Of a stretch of 64,000 nucleotides of DNA, positions 1 through 9,230 are shown in pieces. The translations under genes and the position numbers were made by a program. The stretch comes from Aliamphritea hakodatensis (GTDB lineage: Bacteria; Pseudomonadota; Gammaproteobacteria; Pseudomonadales; Balneatricaceae), in NCBI RefSeq assembly GCF_024347195.1, contig NZ_AP025281.1, positions 4,526,001-4,590,000 of the forward strand, in the 5' to 3' direction. Below the pieces are notes generated by a model. That model was not told the DNA's origin. It saw only the letters and a program-made list of their open reading frames with translations, and did no database searches. Each line of letters begins with the position of its first letter. Position 1 is the stretch's first letter.

Positions 1-1419
1 CAATTCTTCCTGTGAATTATATGTACCGGTCAAGGTTAATTCCTCAGACTCGGTACCGTTCACGTTAACTTTGAACGTGTAAGTACCGCTGGTTGCGTCC
101 ACAGGAAATGTAGTCGTCATACCAGCACCAAGCACAAAGCCTTTACTCGGTGCGGTTGTGATTGTTCCCTGATAGGTACCGGCTACCGCTCGGTCACCAA
201 AACTGCCCACCTCTACCGACACAGCACTGTTAGTGGAACTTGTCGTGGTCGAAAACAGCGCGCCTACCTGAGCAAAATTATCATTAAAGGCTGCATCAAA
301 ATCTTCAGTGTCAACTTCAAGGGTACCATCCAGCTTAGTACGGATCCCCACCTGGCTCAGGGAGTTAAATTCATCCACACCCGGTACGGTTGAAGAAATC
401 ATGCTACGCATCCGGGAAAGCAGGTTTTTCGCGGTACCGTCAGTCGCCAACTCGCCCCGCTTGGTTTCGTTGGTTTCACTGTCGGTGGTGGTGCTGGTCA
501 GCCCTTTCAGGGTGTTATAAAGGGTGTTGTAGCCTTCGATAAAATTATTAACCGCAGTTTTAGCGGTTTCTTTATCTTCAGTAATCGAGAAGGTCAGCTT
601 GTCACCGGGGCTGGCCTTATTCAGGGTCAGGGATAGCCCCTGAATCACATCATCAATATCGTTACTTGGCCGCTTAACGTTCAGACCATTGATATTAATG
701 GATGCATCCTGTGCTTTCTGAGTTTCAGTGACATTACTGTGGTTTGTCTCATTAAAATTCAGAAAATCCAGACTGGCATCGCTACCGGAAATTCGCAAGG
801 CATTTTCTTCACCGGAAGGCGCTGAAATCAGCAACTGATAAGAACCGTCAACCAGTAATACAGATGCCTCAACATCGGAACTGTCGGCGTTGATCTTATC
901 TGCAATCTCCTGAATGGAATCAGTCGCGGTTACTTCAATTTCAATGGCTTTTAATGCTTCATTCTCAGCAAAACTTGAAGGGTTATCCGAACCATCGTAG
1001 GTCCACTCCCCCTGCGCGATGGTAAGCGTACCGCTGACACCTGCTGCAGCATCTTTATCCGCAAAGGTTTGGTTCGCAACCAGAGACTGCCCCTGAGCAA
1101 CCTCCAGCACTTCTAACTGATAGGTGCCTAGCTGAGCATTCGCATCCAGCGTATTTGCCGTCACAATATCGGTGGTTGGCAACGAAACAGAACGGGCGCT
1201 AAAAGTATCCGGATTTGCCAGCGGCGTCATCAGGTTCTGAAACTCAGACAGGCTGCTTTTCAGCGTACCGTATGCCGAAATCTGCGCATCAAGGGTGGTT
1301 TTCTTACTGTCCAGACGGTTCTGTTGCGGCGCCTTCTGTGCATCAACCAGACTATTTACCAGGCTGGCGGTATCGATGCCTGAACCGGCCCCCAGTGCAT
1401 TGACAATATTCGTAGCCAT
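1..1419 (-). CDS. fliD: Flagellar filament cap protein FliD (C-terminal end outside window)
   Basis: Open frame of 473 codons that starts at ATG 1419 and runs off the left edge without a stop. FliD forms the pentameric cap at the filament tip and folds exported flagellin. The N-terminus MATNIVNALGAGSGIDT is the classic FliD start, with a hydrophobic heptad segment (residues ~15-70) like other axial proteins. A flagellin-IN-like motif (ASININGLNVKRPSNDIDD) lies near residue 235, followed by a FliD_C-type region (TAVNNFIEGYNTLYNTLKG, LLSRMRSMISSTVPG). An AGAGGG ribosome-binding site precedes the ATG. It follows flaG and fliC in the same direction, the usual fliC-flaG-fliD order. I found no sigma-28 or sigma-54 site directly upstream, so it is probably read from the flaG side. 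Confidence 0.93.
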   Translation of the reverse strand, partial: MATNIVNALGAGSGIDTASLVNSLVDAQKAPQQNRLDSKKTTLDAQISAYGTLKSSLSEFQNLMTPLANPDTFSARSVSLPTTDIVTANTLDANAQLGTYQLEVLEVAQGQSLVANQTFADKDAAAGVSGTLTIAQGEWTYDGSDNPSSFAENEALKAIEIEVTATDSIQEIADKINADSSDVEASVLLVDGSYQLLISAPSGEENALRISGSDASLDFLNFNETNHSNVTETQKAQDASININGLNVKRPSNDIDDVIQGLSLTLNKASPGDKLTFSITEDKETAKTAVNNFIEGYNTLYNTLKGLTSTTTDSETNETKRGELATDGTAKNLLSRMRSMISSTVPGVDEFNSLSQVGIRTKLDGTLEVDTEDFDAAFNDNFAQVGALFSTTTSSTNSAVSVEVGSFGDRAVAGTYQGTITTAPSKGFVLGAGMTTTFPVDATSGTYTFKVNVNGTESEELTLTGTYNSQEEL

Positions 1420-1522
1420 CGTAAATCCCTCTGGTTCAGACGCTTAGCTTAGTTGTAACGGAATGGCCTGACATTCTACAGCAAAACAACAGGAACAGAG
1501 CCATTCTGTAAATTGATTAGTA

Positions 1523-1903
1523 TCAGGCCTTATCGTTAAAGATCAGCCCCATTGCCGCTTCAAGGTGTTTTGCCAGCTCAACCGCTTCCTCGGAAGGGTA
1601 TTGCCGGATCACTTCCTGGGTTTCGCTATCCAGTACCTTAATGATGGTATCGTTACTTTCTTCATCAACAGAAAACGCCAGATTACGCTGTTTAGTGTTC
1701 ATGAATTCATTCAGACGCTCGGCCAGCGCAGAAGCCTCTTCATTGGTTAATTTCTGCTGCGGTGCTTCCTGAGCGGCCGCTTCAGCAGGTTGCTGAACAA
1801 CTGAATCAGTTACCGGTTGCTGTGTTTGGGTTTGCTGGGTTTGCTGCAGTGATTGCCCGGCTGCACCTGCAGCATTTACAGCATTGATTGATTCCACTGA
1901 CAT
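1523..1903 (-). CDS. flaG: FlaG family flagellar protein
   Basis: Protein of 126 residues with a low-complexity, Gln-rich N-terminal half (residues ~15-50, runs of QQTQQTQTQQ) and a conserved FlaG domain in the C-terminal half. That domain carries LNEFMNTKQRNLAFSVDEES and IRQYPSEEAVELAKHLEA. FlaG proteins influence filament length in polar flagellates; the mechanism is not settled. The start is well supported by a strong GGAGGTGAG Shine-Dalgarno sequence. It lies between fliC and fliD, behind the fliC terminator, so its transcription probably depends on read-through of that terminator. Confidence 0.88.
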   Translation of the reverse strand: MSVESINAVNAAGAAGQSLQQTQQTQTQQPVTDSVVQQPAEAAAQEAPQQKLTNEEASALAERLNEFMNTKQRNLAFSVDEESNDTIIKVLDSETQEVIRQYPSEEAVELAKHLEAAMGLIFNDKA

Positions 1904-1922
1904 AATCTCACCTCCAAAAACA

Positions 1923-1950
1923 AAAACCCCCCGATGGCACGAGGGGTTTT
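1923..1950 (-). terminator. Intrinsic terminator after fliC
   Basis: Minus-strand stem AAAACCCC / GGGGTTTT with a 12-base loop, followed by a short T run, 26 bases past the fliC stop and just before flaG. The placement fits partial termination that lets fliC be expressed far above flaG-fliD. Confidence 0.8.
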
Positions 1951-1975
1951 ATCGGTTAACGTAAAGCGTTACCTA

Positions 1976-4381
1976 TTACTGTAGTAAAGACAGTACCTGC
2001 TGTGGTGCAGCATTTGCCTGAGCCAGCATCGCAGAACCGGCCTGCTGCAGTACCTGCGCACGACTCAGGTTAGCAGATTCAGCTGCGAAGTCCGCATCCA
2101 GAATCTGAGAACGTGCCGCTGAAGCGTTTTCAGCTACGTTAGACAGGTTACTTACTGTGAAGTCCAGGCGGTTATTTACCGCACCCAGCTCACCACGGGT
2201 TTCGTTGATAGTGCTCAGTGCATTATCGATTACACCGATAGCTTTCTGAGCACCTGCAGCTGTAGAAATATCGAGGCTCGAAATCGCCGAGCCAGTCACT
2301 GTTGAACTCAGATCGGTATTCTGGTTTTTCAGACCTGTTGCTGTAGCCGCGGCACCTGTAACTTCGATGCTAATCGTCCGATCATCAGCAGAATCCAGCG
2401 CGATTCTAGGCTGAATAGTTAAGACGTTATCAATTTCTGAAGTGGCTGCTGTAGCACCAGAAGCGACTAAACCATCATTTGCACTTGATGCAAAACCAGA
2501 AGTATCAGAAGCAAGTCCTAATGCCACTGCTGTCTGCATACCATTAAAGTCACCCATTTCAATAGTAATGGTTGAATTAGATGCAAGTTGCAGCTCACCA
2601 TTGTCATCGATGCTTGCTGTAACACCGGTATTAGCAGTCTGAGAGTTGATATCAGCAACAGCTGCATCTAATGACCGAAGATCAATTGAGGTAACATCGT
2701 GGCCATTAATTTTCATAGAGCCACCATTTGCATCAGATGTGCCATCTAAAGAAGATGCAGCAGTCCCTGCAACAGCTGTAGCAGCAAAAGCAAAAGATGC
2801 ACCTAAATCAGTAGCAGTACCTACACCAGTACCACTTGAACCATCTGCTAAAATGATCGGTGAGTCCGATGCAAGAGTTAAAAACCCATTTGAATCAGCA
2901 TAAGCAGTAACACCTGTGTTACCTGTCTGGTCATTAATACTGTCAACCAAAGTGGTCATCGACGTACCATCTAAAGTGATGGTAAAGCCATTTACGTCGA
3001 TTGTATCACCGTCGATATCCGCTAAGGTCGGTATCCCTGTACCTTCGATCTCAGTTGTTGTCCTGGAAACATCAGCACTGAAAGACTGAGAAGCCTGAAT
3101 ACTGGCAGTAACACCCGTATCATCAGAAACACTGTTAATGCTCGTAACCACTTCAGCAAGACTAGATGAGTTAGCAGCACTCTCCGTTTTAGGGACAGAT
3201 ACACCATTAATCGTTAAATCATTAGCAGCCAGACCATCATCCTGCGCAGCAGCAGCCACACTAGCACCAAGCACTTCGCCCTGACCAGTTACCGAACTGA
3301 AACCCAGGCTAGTTAAATCTGAATCCTGACCACTGGCACCAGTAGTAATAGTGATTGGTTCGCCGTTATCTGAGGCCAGTGCAACTTGTCCCTGGAATGT
3401 TGTACCAGAAGTAATACCTGTAGCACCCGCTGCATCACCAGCCTCGGTTACTGTAATAGCTCCACCAGTGCTGTTAGACAGTACTAACTTGCCGTCATCA
3501 TCAATACTGGCATTAATTGCACCGCCGGTTTTTTCATTAATGTTAGCCGCGAGTTCTTCAAGATTAGTACTTGCTGCATCAATGACATAGCTGGTAGCTG
3601 AACCACCATTTATATCATGTTGCTCCAAGGTCAAAGAACCCGTTGTGATAACACCGTCACCAATGCTTGTTGCTTCAATCGTGTTAAAACCAGAAGCTGT
3701 TACACCTTCAACGTTATCGTTAATATCATTCAATAATGTCTGAAGGTTAGTGTTGTTTGTCGTACCCGTAAATGCATTAAGACCTGTACCATTGATCTCG
3801 ACGTCACCATTCGCAATAGTCGCCGTATCAGTTAAACGATCACCAGACAAATCAGAAGTAGTTGAACCTAAACCTAAACTCTTCGAATCCAGTTTGCCGA
3901 TTTCAAATTCGATAGTCTGGTTCGCCTCAGAACCTACCTGCAGCGCAATTTTACCCTGAGAACCGTCCAGAATGTTCTGGCCGTTGAAAGAAGTGGTTTC
4001 AGAAATACGGTCCAGTTCAGCAACCAGCTGCTGTACTTCTGCGTTCATGGAACCACGGTTACCGGAATCGTACGTGCCGTTCGCAGACTGGATTGACAGT
4101 TCACGCATCCGCTGCAGGATGTTGGTGGATTCGTCCAGTGCACCTTCAGCTGTCTGGATCAGGGAAACACCGTCGTTCGCGTTACGAACCGCCTGGTTCA
4201 GACCGTTGATCTGAGACGTCATACGGTTAGAGATCGCCAGACCCGCTGCATCGTCTGCTGCTGAGTTGATACGCTTACCACTGGATAAACGTTCACGCGC
4301 TTCGTTTTGCTCCATTTGCGCACTGTTCAGGTTACGCTGTGCATTCAGTGACTGAATATTGGAATTAATTACTAATGCCAT
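1976..4381 (-). CDS. fliC: Flagellin, enlarged (801 aa) with internal repeats
   Basis: Filament subunit. The N-terminal D0/D1 region (MALVINSNIQSLNAQRNL, SSGKRINSAADDAAGLAI) and the C-terminal D1/D0 region (NLSNVAENASAARSQILDAD, ending QQVLSLLQ) are typical flagellin and should build the filament core. The middle (~residues 185-680) is a large surface-exposed insert, making the protein about 1.5 times the common length of ~500 residues. It contains about five degenerate units of the flagellin-IN type, recognisable by ING or VNG, then INxxxxxTGVTA, then a LxLAS ending (for example VADINSQTANTGVTASIDD). A sigma-28 promoter lies upstream and a terminator downstream. The insert is Asp/Ser/Thr/Gly-rich and lacks basic residues, as expected for an exposed acidic surface in a marine organism. 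Confidence 0.96.
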   Translation of the reverse strand: MALVINSNIQSLNAQRNLNSAQMEQNEARERLSSGKRINSAADDAAGLAISNRMTSQINGLNQAVRNANDGVSLIQTAEGALDESTNILQRMRELSIQSANGTYDSGNRGSMNAEVQQLVAELDRISETTSFNGQNILDGSQGKIALQVGSEANQTIEFEIGKLDSKSLGLGSTTSDLSGDRLTDTATIANGDVEINGTGLNAFTGTTNNTNLQTLLNDINDNVEGVTASGFNTIEATSIGDGVITTGSLTLEQHDINGGSATSYVIDAASTNLEELAANINEKTGGAINASIDDDGKLVLSNSTGGAITVTEAGDAAGATGITSGTTFQGQVALASDNGEPITITTGASGQDSDLTSLGFSSVTGQGEVLGASVAAAAQDDGLAANDLTINGVSVPKTESAANSSSLAEVVTSINSVSDDTGVTASIQASQSFSADVSRTTTEIEGTGIPTLADIDGDTIDVNGFTITLDGTSMTTLVDSINDQTGNTGVTAYADSNGFLTLASDSPIILADGSSGTGVGTATDLGASFAFAATAVAGTAASSLDGTSDANGGSMKINGHDVTSIDLRSLDAAVADINSQTANTGVTASIDDNGELQLASNSTITIEMGDFNGMQTAVALGLASDTSGFASSANDGLVASGATAATSEIDNVLTIQPRIALDSADDRTISIEVTGAAATATGLKNQNTDLSSTVTGSAISSLDISTAAGAQKAIGVIDNALSTINETRGELGAVNNRLDFTVSNLSNVAENASAARSQILDADFAAESANLSRAQVLQQAGSAMLAQANAAPQQVLSLLQ

Positions 4382-4487
4382 GAGACCTTCTCCTCATATC
4401 AACCAGGTCTGACTGGTTGTTTATTTGTTCAGTTTGAATCCCATTCATCCGTGTAAATTTATGAATACGATTCCAGTATGCTTTAAG

Positions 4488-4514
4488 TTATCGACCGTCG
4501 GCCGCATTACTTGA
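4488..4514 (-). promoter_or_regulatory. Sigma-28 (FliA) promoter of fliC
   Basis: Minus strand TCAAG, 14 bases, GTCGATAA, about 107 bases upstream of the fliC start. It resembles the FliA consensus TAAAG-N14/15-GCCGATAA and uses the same spacing as the two other sigma-28 sites in this window. Confidence 0.8.
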
Positions 4515-4682
4515 AATTTTTTTTACGTTATTTTTGCAGCGGCTTTTTTACACGTTAAATATGCTGTGAAAGCCTTAATATTACTGACTATAAGCGCGCT
4601 TCAGGTGTACTATATCGGTCGCAAACGAAGAGACTTTAATGGCATCTGTAATATTTTTCTGCACAACGGAAGAGGTGAAAAT

Positions 4683-4997
4683 ATGATCCGCACACTCAGG
4701 CATATCCTGCAGCTGTCAGAACAGGTTCTGCAGGCCGCTGAAGAAAAAGACTGGCCAGCAGTTGAAGCCCTTCAGCAAGAACGGGAACAGCTCAGTAAAC
4801 AGGCGGTAGCCAGTGATATTCCCCAGGATAAAGACACCTCTTTAGAGGCAGAAGAACTGATCCGGAAAGTTCATCAATTAGATGCAAAGTCACTGACACT
4901 GATTGAAGGCAACAAGCAGGAAGTTATTCAGGAAAAGCTGCGCTCGAACAAACGCAACAAGATGGCAAAGGCCTATATCAACCAGCCCAAATTCTGA
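4683..4997 (+). CDS. FliT-like flagellar chaperone, probable
   Basis: Small, mostly helical, charged protein of 104 residues. I chose ATG 4683 because a GAGGTG ribosome-binding site sits eight bases upstream. An earlier in-frame ATG at 4566 would add an unconvincing 39-residue leader. The pattern LxLSEQVLQAAEEKDWPAVE, an Arg/Glu helix, and a basic C-terminus with KAYINQ resemble FliT, which chaperones FliD and regulates flagellar genes. The assignment is by pattern and location only. It lies on the opposite strand between fliC and flgL instead of after fliS, where fliT usually sits. Alternative: an unrelated small flagellar-locus protein. Confidence 0.55.
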   Translation: MIRTLRHILQLSEQVLQAAEEKDWPAVEALQQEREQLSKQAVASDIPQDKDTSLEAEELIRKVHQLDAKSLTLIEGNKQEVIQEKLRSNKRNKMAKAYINQPKF

Positions 4998-5001
4998 AAC
5001 C

Positions 5002-5023
5002 GGCAGAAGATTTCTCTTCTGCC
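5002..5023. terminator. Stem-loop between convergent fliT-like gene and flgL
   Basis: Perfect 9-bp inverted repeat GGCAGAAGA / TCTTCTGCC with a 4-base loop, located between the convergent stop codons at 4997 and 5049. It lacks a T run on either side, so it may be a weak or Rho-assisted bidirectional terminator or simply a 3'-end stabiliser. Confidence 0.45.
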
Positions 5024-5048
5024 TGCCGCTTATAACGTCAAATAGTTA

Positions 5049-6347
5049 TCAGTTGATATAATTAAACAGTGATAACGAACTCACCCGGCCAAAAGTCGCC
5101 TGAGCCGCCTGCAACGTCGTTTGCTCCAGCGTAAATTCACTGATAACCCGGGACAGATCCGCATCTTCAATGGTTGAGATAGCGCTTTCGGTAAACAGCT
5201 TAAAATCCTGATTGGATGAAGTGACATTTTCCAGCGTACTTAATCGCGAACCAACAACCGTCTGAAATTCCGTAGTTTGTTCTGCTGACATTTTAAATTG
5301 TTCCAACGCCCGGGCAACCGCCTCATTTCTGTCGGTACTCATCTGTTCATTTTCAATCGGTTTTTCGAGCACATCCGCCAGCGCGGAAGCCGCATCCAGT
5401 ACGTTCATTTTCTCAGGGGTCACTGAGAGTTTGATTTCGTTGGCACTGGCAATATCCGCCGGTTCATGAAGCTCCAGACTGAGTCCATGAATATTAATCG
5501 TGGCAGGGGTTGTAGCCAGATCACCTACAGCAATGCCTGCAATGTCATTACCTGCGCTGTCTTTTACCGGCTGCCCGGAACTGTCAAATACAGAATATTC
5601 AAAGTTATCAGGTGTCGGTTCCGTTACCCGGATGGTCAGCTCTCCTAAACCTTTGGTCGCTTCTTTAAAGGTATTTTCAGCCGCCAGATTTGCGAATTCT
5701 GCCTCACGAACAAAAGGGTCAACCGGCGGTGACTGCTGAGCCGCGTTGAATACCGCCTGACCGGTCATTTCAATTTGCAATGGCCCTTCAATGGACTCAA
5801 ACAACACTTCTCCGGAATCGTTGGACGGCACAAACAGGTCTGACCCCACCTGAATCATGCGCTGACCATCGTCACCGACATATTCATAGCTGCCATCACC
5901 CTGCTTAACATACGGCGCTTCACCACCCTTATTCCCGGCAAATAAGTATTCACCCTGGGCATCCTGTGTGTTCATCAGACCGGCAACATAATCCACCAGT
6001 TGATCCAGTTCCTGAGCAATTGTTGCCCGGTCTGCATCATTTATAGTGTCACTACCGGCACTGATGGTCAGTTCCCGCATCCGGTCGGTGGCAATGTTAA
6101 TCGAGTCCAGAATCGAATCTTCCTGTTCCAGGCGGCGCTTAGTAACGTTGATGTTGTCATCATACTTATTGTACTGAGACAGCTCCCGCTCAAGCTTCAC
6201 CAGCTGCGCTGCACCGACCGGATCATCCGACGGGTTTCGCAAACGCTTACCGGTAGATATCTGTTCCTGCAGGTCGGCAATCTTCGACTGGGAACGCTGC
6301 ATGTTATCGATTGAACTTAAAAACTGTTGCTGTGTAGAAATTCTCAT
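5049..6347 (-). CDS. flgL: Flagellar hook-filament junction protein FlgL
   Basis: Protein of 432 residues. FlgL (HAP3) forms the second junction ring between hook and filament. The N-terminus MRISTQQQFLSSIDNMQRSQ and the flagellin-like segment QISTGKRLRNPSDDPVGAAQL are diagnostic, as is the C-terminus (TLQAAQATFGRVSSLSLFNYIN), which pairs with the N-terminal helix in a flagellin-type D0/D1 core. It is somewhat longer than the enterobacterial protein (~317 residues), through a central insert around residues 170-330. The gene follows flgK by 50 bases in the same direction, so the sigma-28 promoter ahead of flgK should drive both. Confidence 0.95.
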   Translation of the reverse strand: MRISTQQQFLSSIDNMQRSQSKIADLQEQISTGKRLRNPSDDPVGAAQLVKLERELSQYNKYDDNINVTKRRLEQEDSILDSINIATDRMRELTISAGSDTINDADRATIAQELDQLVDYVAGLMNTQDAQGEYLFAGNKGGEAPYVKQGDGSYEYVGDDGQRMIQVGSDLFVPSNDSGEVLFESIEGPLQIEMTGQAVFNAAQQSPPVDPFVREAEFANLAAENTFKEATKGLGELTIRVTEPTPDNFEYSVFDSSGQPVKDSAGNDIAGIAVGDLATTPATINIHGLSLELHEPADIASANEIKLSVTPEKMNVLDAASALADVLEKPIENEQMSTDRNEAVARALEQFKMSAEQTTEFQTVVGSRLSTLENVTSSNQDFKLFTESAISTIEDADLSRVISEFTLEQTTLQAAQATFGRVSSLSLFNYIN

Positions 6348-6397
6348 GACCTGATTACCTTTTACTCAAACAGCCGAAAGTAAACTCTGCTAACGCC

Positions 6398-9142
6398 TTA
6401 AACGGCCTGCAGCAGACTGTCAAAAATAGATTGCGACACCCGGATTAACTGCGCCGTTGCCTGATACGCCTGCTGAAACTGCACCAGCCGGGCGGCTTCT
6501 TCATCCAGATTCACACCACTGACACTGGCTTTCGTATTGGCCGTGGTATCCATTACTGCCTTGCTGGCATCTGTCGAGATCTTGGCCGTTGCCGTCGTCG
6601 TCCCCACCCGCTCAACCAGGCTGCCATAAAGGTCCTGATAATCAGAACCGCCAACTACTTTGGTGTTTTGCAGGTTGGAAATTTGTAACGCATTCCGGTT
6701 ATCTGAAATACCGTCTTTATTAAACTCAAAACCAAAACGGTCACCCGCGGAGGGCTGGTTCGCAATGGTAATGTCATAACCGTTAAGGCTGATGACCTGC
6801 CCCGATGTGAACGCCTGATTCGTCAGCGGACCATCACCGAGATCTAAGGGTACCGGATTGCTCGGTTCACTCATGTCATACACGGTGTAGCGAATCGGGT
6901 CGGCATTATCGAAAACAACTTCAACCGGCGGTTTAAGCTCCCCGTCTACCGCAAAAGCAGAAGAGCTTGTATCAGTAACATTCACGGTCGCCACACCGGT
7001 TCCGTTATTATCCGGATCAGGTGAAACCCTTACAGGAGAGGCCAGCGCAAGCTGATCGCCATCCTGAATAACCCGTGTCAGATCTTCCGCACCGGTTCGT
7101 ACCGCGTTGATCGAATACCGGTCACCCTCAACAAAAGCACCGTCTACTTTTAAGGTAACCTTGATGCCGTCTACCTGAAAGGACAAAGTACCTTTATCCG
7201 GGTCGAGGTAATACTCACCTTCATCCACATCAGCAATGCCCTGAGAAACATTACCAATAGTAGAGGCTACATTATTAGCAGTGGTGATAAGCGAAGCAGA
7301 ACCTGTGGACACAAACGCAGAAGCCCCTCCGGATGTCGACGAAATATCCAGAGTTTCAATGTTTTTATCCGCTTTACCGTCGCTGATATAGCCGGTTGCA
7401 ACCTGAGAAGCCGTTGCAGTGCCTTCCGTTAAAGTAACTGCTCCCCCGGCAACCGCACCATTGCTATCAAGCGAGCTGAAACTTACCTGATCACCGCTGT
7501 CTGTCATCGTAAGGCCAATATTGCCACCACTGTTGTCCGTAATCGTAATGCCGTTACCGGAGTTCGTCATCGACAGGTTGGTATATGAATTAGCCGCATC
7601 ATTACTGATTGCCTGCTGGATTGCCGCCTGAATGTCGATCCCTGTAGCAGTTGCACCGTCCGCCAGAGGCACAGTCACGTTCAGTGTTCGCGACACACCG
7701 GTATCATCAAGAACGGTAAGATCAAAGGTTGTATCACCACCACTGTCTGAACCCAGCTCGGTCAGATTACTGATGGTTGCTGCTGTAGTCGCTTTAACAT
7801 CGCTGATACCCGTAATCCCATTCATGAATGCCGCTGCATCTTTGGCACTTTCCACCGGATCTGGGGAACCACCTGTAGCAGGTGCTCCATTATAGGTAAA
7901 TTGCAGCGTTTCACTGTTACCGGCAGCTGAAACACCATTACCCTGCCATAAGGCTGCAGTACCTGCTGTCACGGTGCGGTCATCCGTTGAGGGAGTAAGC
8001 CGGTCGATATCAAAAACCTTGCCATCTTCTTCCCGAACCAGGCGTATCTCGCCTTCACCGCCATAGGTTAATTCATAGCCGGACGCCTGTAGCAAGTTTA
8101 CATTTTCAACCGACACATTCGATGATGACAGGGATGAACGGTTAGCAACATGTGACTGTAAACGGTTTGACTGCGCGGAGGCAGCGTTCACATCATTAAA
8201 GATATCGCCACCGTAGTTATTGTTTGCATCAATACCTGAGCGGTGCTGCTCGTTCATTGTTTCGGATAGCGCAATGGCCATTCTGCCCAACTCATCACGG
8301 GCATCATTTAATGACTCATCCCGATACTGCAAGACGCCCCCCAGCTTGCCGCCGCTGAGCTGATCGGTCACTTCAGTGGTATTACCGGCGATCACAAGTT
8401 TGACAGACCGCTCGGTCGCGATCGAGTCTCCCGGTGTACTGATTAACTGATTCGCGGTAGCGCCAACAACCAGCGGCTGACCGTTCGCCAGAAACACGCT
8501 GTAATTTTTGTTGCCCTCTTCCAACACATTAATAGAAACCAGCTCTGAAAGATCATTCACTAACTGATCACGCTGATCTTCAAGTTCATTGGTCGGTTTA
8601 TTACCGGCAACCGCAATATTAATTTTGTCATTCAGATCAGCGATATTTTCACTCAGCGTCGATATCTGGCTGGTGTAATCGTCGATCATAGTATTCACGT
8701 TGGCTTCCTGAATGCGCAGGTTGGCATCCAGATTATTAAACCGCTGTACCAGAGCTTCCGTTTCGGCAATGAATAACTCACGGTTAGGGTCTGAAACCGG
8801 ATCATCAACCACGTTCTGCAGGGAGCTGAAGTATTTATCCATAGCATCAGACACACTGGTGGTTTGCTGTGCCAGTAAGTCATCCAGCTGAGCCGTCAGT
8901 TTAGAGAAATTTGAAGACTGATTATAACTGGACAGATCACTCCACAACTGCCGGGTCAGCAAATCATCAGCCAGACGGTCAATACTGGTTACTTCAACAC
9001 CGCCATAGGCCGGCAGGCTGTCAAAATTAACGCGCTGGCGGGTATAGCCATCCGTATTAACGTTGCTGATATTTTGCCCGGTGGTTGCCAGTGCATTCTG
9101 ATTGGCAATTAATCCTTGCTTACCAATGTTTAATAAATTCAT
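6398..9142 (-). CDS. flgK: Flagellar hook-associated protein FlgK, enlarged (914 aa)
   Basis: First hook-filament junction protein (HAP1). N-terminus MNLLNIGKQGLIANQNALATTGQNISNVNTDGYTRQ carries the rod/hook-type motif NISNVNTDGYTRQ. The C-terminus VSGVNLDEEAARLVQFQQAYQATAQLIRVSQSIFDSLL is the matching axial-protein helix with the LVQFQQAYQA motif. Enterobacterial FlgK has about 547 residues; the extra length lies in the middle (~residues 380-780), rich in Ser/Thr/Asp/Gly and strand-forming segments, so it should project from the junction surface. A sigma-28 promoter overlaps the end of flgJ upstream. It is co-transcribed with flgL. Confidence 0.95.
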   Translation of the reverse strand: MNLLNIGKQGLIANQNALATTGQNISNVNTDGYTRQRVNFDSLPAYGGVEVTSIDRLADDLLTRQLWSDLSSYNQSSNFSKLTAQLDDLLAQQTTSVSDAMDKYFSSLQNVVDDPVSDPNRELFIAETEALVQRFNNLDANLRIQEANVNTMIDDYTSQISTLSENIADLNDKINIAVAGNKPTNELEDQRDQLVNDLSELVSINVLEEGNKNYSVFLANGQPLVVGATANQLISTPGDSIATERSVKLVIAGNTTEVTDQLSGGKLGGVLQYRDESLNDARDELGRMAIALSETMNEQHRSGIDANNNYGGDIFNDVNAASAQSNRLQSHVANRSSLSSSNVSVENVNLLQASGYELTYGGEGEIRLVREEDGKVFDIDRLTPSTDDRTVTAGTAALWQGNGVSAAGNSETLQFTYNGAPATGGSPDPVESAKDAAAFMNGITGISDVKATTAATISNLTELGSDSGGDTTFDLTVLDDTGVSRTLNVTVPLADGATATGIDIQAAIQQAISNDAANSYTNLSMTNSGNGITITDNSGGNIGLTMTDSGDQVSFSSLDSNGAVAGGAVTLTEGTATASQVATGYISDGKADKNIETLDISSTSGGASAFVSTGSASLITTANNVASTIGNVSQGIADVDEGEYYLDPDKGTLSFQVDGIKVTLKVDGAFVEGDRYSINAVRTGAEDLTRVIQDGDQLALASPVRVSPDPDNNGTGVATVNVTDTSSSAFAVDGELKPPVEVVFDNADPIRYTVYDMSEPSNPVPLDLGDGPLTNQAFTSGQVISLNGYDITIANQPSAGDRFGFEFNKDGISDNRNALQISNLQNTKVVGGSDYQDLYGSLVERVGTTTATAKISTDASKAVMDTTANTKASVSGVNLDEEAARLVQFQQAYQATAQLIRVSQSIFDSLLQAV

Positions 9143-9203
9143 CTAAAACTCCTCGCCAGGGAAAAGCGCCGTCACTCTGGCTACGCATCTGACTTAAACC
9201 GGG

Positions 9204-9230
9204 TTATCGGCCAACCGTTAACTTTCTTTG
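9204..9230 (-). promoter_or_regulatory. Sigma-28 (FliA) promoter of flgKL
   Basis: Minus strand CAAAG, 14 bases, GCCGATAA: a perfect -10 and four of five at -35. It overlaps the last codons of flgJ and lies about 62 bases ahead of flgK, splitting late flgKL from the earlier rod/ring genes. Confidence 0.85.

Noticed and set aside
1420..1522. Sigma-54 promoter ahead of fliD
   Set aside because: A TGGCTC is present but no TTGC at the required ten-base distance between GG and GC.
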